Positions 61,140 through 64,000 of a DNA stretch of 64,000 nt are shown here, piece by piece. Position 1 is the stretch's first letter. Each line of letters begins with the position of its first letter. The translations under genes were made by a program, and so were the position numbers. The stretch lies in the NCBI GenBank assembly GCA_016758965.1, contig JAEPRB010000196.1, forward strand, positions 1 through 64,000, in the 5' to 3' direction. The notes below the pieces were generated by a model. It was not told the origin of the DNA, ran no database searches, and saw only the letters and a program-made list of their open reading frames with translations. Source of the stretch: Circinella minor. Lineage: Eukaryota > Mucoromycota > Mucoromycetes > Mucorales > Lichtheimiaceae.

Positions 61140-62147
61140 TTTCTTTTTTTTTATTCTGGTCCGTAACTGGAAAGAAAAATGGAAAGCGGAATTCAAAGAA
61201 GAATAGGGGGGAAAGTTGTTGTTTTGGATGACACAATATCAGCAGGTTAATTATAATTATTTTGTTGCTTTTGGATACCTTTTGATAGGTAAAATGATCT
61301 CCAATTATTATTTTGTTTCAGATTCTGCCAAGAAATTTTCTATCCGTTTTGATTTTACTACTGTTTTAAACTTATTCTCTCAACATATAATATTTTGGGA
61401 TTTAATTAAAGAATGTTTTATTAATATGCTTTTGAAGGCAGCTACTACGCACAGTTATAATGTAATACCGACTCTTTTATGCATGTAGTAAATTTATACG
61501 TACTGTATGGTAATAAAATATGAAACAAAGTATTTCTTTTACTTCATTATATCATCTATTTCAAAATGAATAAATACTGGATTTGTATCCTATAGATAAC
61601 AAAGACAAAATAGGACTTTACCACTATAGTACTAAAAAAAATCAATATTTTATCCACTTATGTGCATGATTACTGATGGCTTGGTATTGTAACTGTAAGC
61701 TGTTTCTAGGCAACCAAAGAAGGAAAAAAAAATTAAGCAGTTGTCGTTATGACAACCTATATAACAAAATGTTGATTTCAAGGATGACTACCTAGAAAAG
61801 AAATAATAGCATGCCATCAATATATATAATAAAGTTCATGGAGAAATGTTATCTATAATATAGATTTTCTCAACCATTCGCTTTTTACGGTAAAAAGATT
61901 TCCATTAGTTCAAAGTCTGACCAATCTGAAATACACACATTCAGTTACTAATAGCTGACAATAACCAGAAACGTGAGTAATTATTATATGCCAAAAAAAA
62001 AAAAAAAATTAATAATATATAGTCAAGTTACATATACGTATTATGTCTTCTTCTTGATAGTTATTTCCCGCGTAAATCTTTCAACTCTTTTCTTTCGTTC
62101 TATTTATATTCTTAGTCAAACTTTTTTTTTTTTAAAAAAAAAAAAAT
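61140..62147. other. Divergent intergenic region
   Basis: Promoter region between the coiled-coil gene and the hydratase gene. A 90-codon frame at 61216-61488 has no motif and is Phe/Leu/Ile-rich. It is probably chance. Poly-A and poly-T runs directly precede the hydratase start codon. Confidence 0.5.
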
Positions 62148-63434
62148 ATGTCTATACCAAAGTTTGATAATCTTGAAATTACAACTTTTCCAAGTGGTGT
62201 TTGTGAAATCGCTTTCAATAGACCTAAAGTATTAAATGCATTCTCAGCAGAACTCTATAAAGTAAAATATTTTATATGATGTGTCTTTCAAAAAAAAAAA
62301 AAAAAAGAGGAAAAACTAAATAATTCTATTCGAAATTTTAGAATTGGCTAGATGCTTTAACATGGGCATCCACATCAAAATTAGTTAAAGTTGTAGTATT
62401 AACTGGACGAGGTCGATTTTTTTCTTCAGGAAAAGCATTGGAAAGACCTGATTTTTCACCAGAAGGTATAGCTAAAAGTACTGCACGTCGCCAGACTGTA
62501 AAGTAAGTATATTTTATGCAAAGCGGGAAAACCAAAACTCATATTATAATTAACTAATAAAAAAAAATGTGTGGGAAAAAAAAAAATTAGGAGCCTCGTT
62601 GATCAATTGATTGAATTTCCAAAACTTTTGATCGCTGCTGTAAATGGACCTGCCTATGGTTTTGCTGTCACTCATCTAGCTCTTTGTGATGTTGTTTATA
62701 CTGTTCCTCATGCTACATTCACTACACCTTTTATGAAATTAGGTAGAAAGAAAAGTTACTCTTTATATGTATTATTTAATCCATAAAAATAATTAATTCA
62801 CACTTCCCCAACATATTTACTACCAATTTCTGTTTATTAGGTTTTTCTGCTGAAGGTTGTTCCTCCTACTTGTTCCCAATGATTATGGGACGTTCTCGGG
62901 CTAATGAAATGCTGGTATGGTAATTGTTATCCTTGCCGAGGAAAGTGTTAAGATTGACGATATGAATTAAACTTTTTTTTTTTAGTTGATGGGCCGGACT
63001 TTTTCAGCACAAGAAGCAATTGAATCAAATCTTGTATCGCGTTCATATCCTGCAGAAAATTTCCGTCAAACTATACTTGGTCTTGCTGAAGATGCTGCTA
63101 AGTTTTCAGCTGATGCTCTTGCAACTACCAAGAAACTTAGCCGCGATCCAGAACGTGATTTGTTGCTTAGAGTGAATGCAGAAGAAACAATTCGATTGAA
63201 TGAACGTCAAAATAGCAAGGATTCTATTGAGACTGTTATTCGATTTGCTGGTAAGGAAAAAGAAGAAAACATTTATCATTAAGATAATAGTATTTACTAG
63301 TTGTGTACAATTAAAATATAAAAGAAAATTCATGTATTAATGGGGTTTCCTTCCTTTTTTTTTCTTTTTTGACAGAGGAAGCAGAACGAAAGCGTGCTGA
63401 AAAGGCGGCAAAGAAGCAACAAAGTAAACTTTAA
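62148..63434 (+). CDS. Peroxisomal enoyl-CoA hydratase/isomerase family protein
   Basis: Six exons (62148-62261, 62342-62502, 62591-62742, 62841-62914, 62986-63250, 63376-63434) close in phase to 274 aa, the usual crotonase length. Crotonase features are GVCEIAFNRPKVLNAFSAEL, VVVLTGRGRFFSSGKALE (first oxyanion-hole strand) and AAVNGPAYGFAVTHLALCD (second). The GFSAEGCSSYLFPMIMG helix and the GRTFSAQEAIESNLVSR segment follow. The C-terminus is basic and ends SKL, a canonical PTS1 signal, so import into peroxisomes is expected. The second oxyanion loop reads GPAYGFAV where many hydratases have an added acidic residue. This favours a delta3,delta2-enoyl-CoA isomerase (Eci/PECI) reading for unsaturated fatty-acid beta-oxidation. 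Confidence 0.92.
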
Positions 63435-63571
63435 TTAATTCATTCATGCAAATAATTAAAATGAAGCAGATTAATTTTCTCATTATATACGTCAACTCTT
63501 GTCTTTTTTTTTTTGGAAGAGAGGAGTATTAACCAAAGTTTATTACTCTTTGTTAAAATGAATATTTTTTT

Positions 63572-64000
63572 TTACAATCGTGAATTATTTTGAGATACAC
63601 CTCCATCAACTATGATTGTAGCACCATTAGTATATGCTGATGCTCTTGAGGCAAGATAAATACATGTTCCAGCAACATCTTCTGGACTTCCTATTCTTCC
63701 TAAAGGAACTTTGGCAAGAATTGCATCCTTGTTTTTACTAATTGTTTCTGCCATCATTTTAGAAGGGAATGAGCCAGGTGCGACTGTATTACAAAGAATA
63801 AATTCACGACCCAGACGACCTGCTAAATGTCTTGTCATATGAGCAACAGCTGCTTTCGATGCAGAATATGCATATGATTCATGAGCGGGTACCTACGTAT
63901 ATATTAATTTAAAATTTTTAATGGTAAAGAAAAAATAGTATTCATTATATGGATATAATAAGAACTGTATAATCAACATACATAATCACCAGCAATAGAT
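63572..64000 (-). CDS. Short-chain dehydrogenase/reductase, 5' part cut by the window edge
   Basis: The last exon is 63892-63572 (107 codons). The end of the preceding exon is 64000-63982 (SIAGDY, then a GTATG donor). Read across, the active-site motif is present as YSASKAAVAH (Tyr-x-x-x-Lys), followed by CNTVAPGSFPSKM and the C-terminal GRIGSPEDVAGTCIYLASRA and NGATIIVDGG of classical SDRs. The N-terminal Rossmann part with the NAD(P)-binding glycines lies outside the window, so the substrate cannot be judged. It resembles 3-oxoacyl-ACP reductase or gluconate dehydrogenase-like SDRs. It is convergent with the hydratase gene at a distance of only 137 bp. Confidence 0.9.

Noticed and set aside
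61216..61488. 90-codon plus-strand frame in the divergent promoter
   Set aside because: Hydrophobic AT-driven composition, no recognisable domain; sits in the shared promoter.

Overview
This looks like nuclear chromosomal DNA of a filamentous fungus of the Mucoromycota, most likely Mucorales. The sequence is very AT-rich. Genes are split by short (about 50-250 nt) GT-AG introns, some with TACTAAC-like branch points. Several regulators carry long Asn/Gln/Ser runs, and a protein family at 19-21 kb is, to my recollection, greatly expanded in mucoralean fungi. I see no operons, prokaryotic signals, tRNA or rRNA genes, or CRISPR. Products were named from motifs by eye. Exons were assembled by hand, requiring canonical splice sites and closed reading phase.

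Layout. 0.8-5.3 kb: a 5' LTR, primer-binding site and frameshifted gag-protease-RT of a Ty3/gypsy-type retrotransposon, cut off inside RT. 8.2-14.2 kb: a flavin-linked Pnpo-like protein (+), a Vac7-type vacuolar protein (+) and a CDK10 kinase (-). 14.7-24.9 kb: an accessory region with decayed gene pieces, a 131-bp-period GC-rich duplication, pogo-like TA-flanked miniature elements, one intact 516-aa gene with a nuclease-like signature and an inverted broken copy of it. 25.5-36.3 kb, all (-): a secreted GPI-type aspartic protease, an 11-exon Vnx1-type vacuolar cation/H+ antiporter and a sigma-type GST. 39.5-47.8 kb: an 802-aa Asn/Ser-rich protein (-), a 12-exon SANT protein with a U-box-like tail (+), and a three-exon 78-aa membrane protein (-) whose exons are too short for ordinary ORF detection. 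50.7 kb: a complete 176-bp pogo-like MITE. 52.2-60.4 kb: a 673-aa low-complexity protein and a Ste20/PAK-like kinase (both +). 60.9-64 kb: an 80-aa coiled-coil protein (-), a peroxisomal enoyl-CoA hydratase/isomerase ending in SKL (+) and the end of a short-chain dehydrogenase (-).

The genes do not form one pathway. Two products should act at the vacuole (Vac7-like, Vnx1-like) and two are regulatory kinases. The most unusual material is the 14.7-24.9 kb accessory region. Hand-resolved points include a GC-AG intron in the SANT gene and the hidden 78-aa gene.
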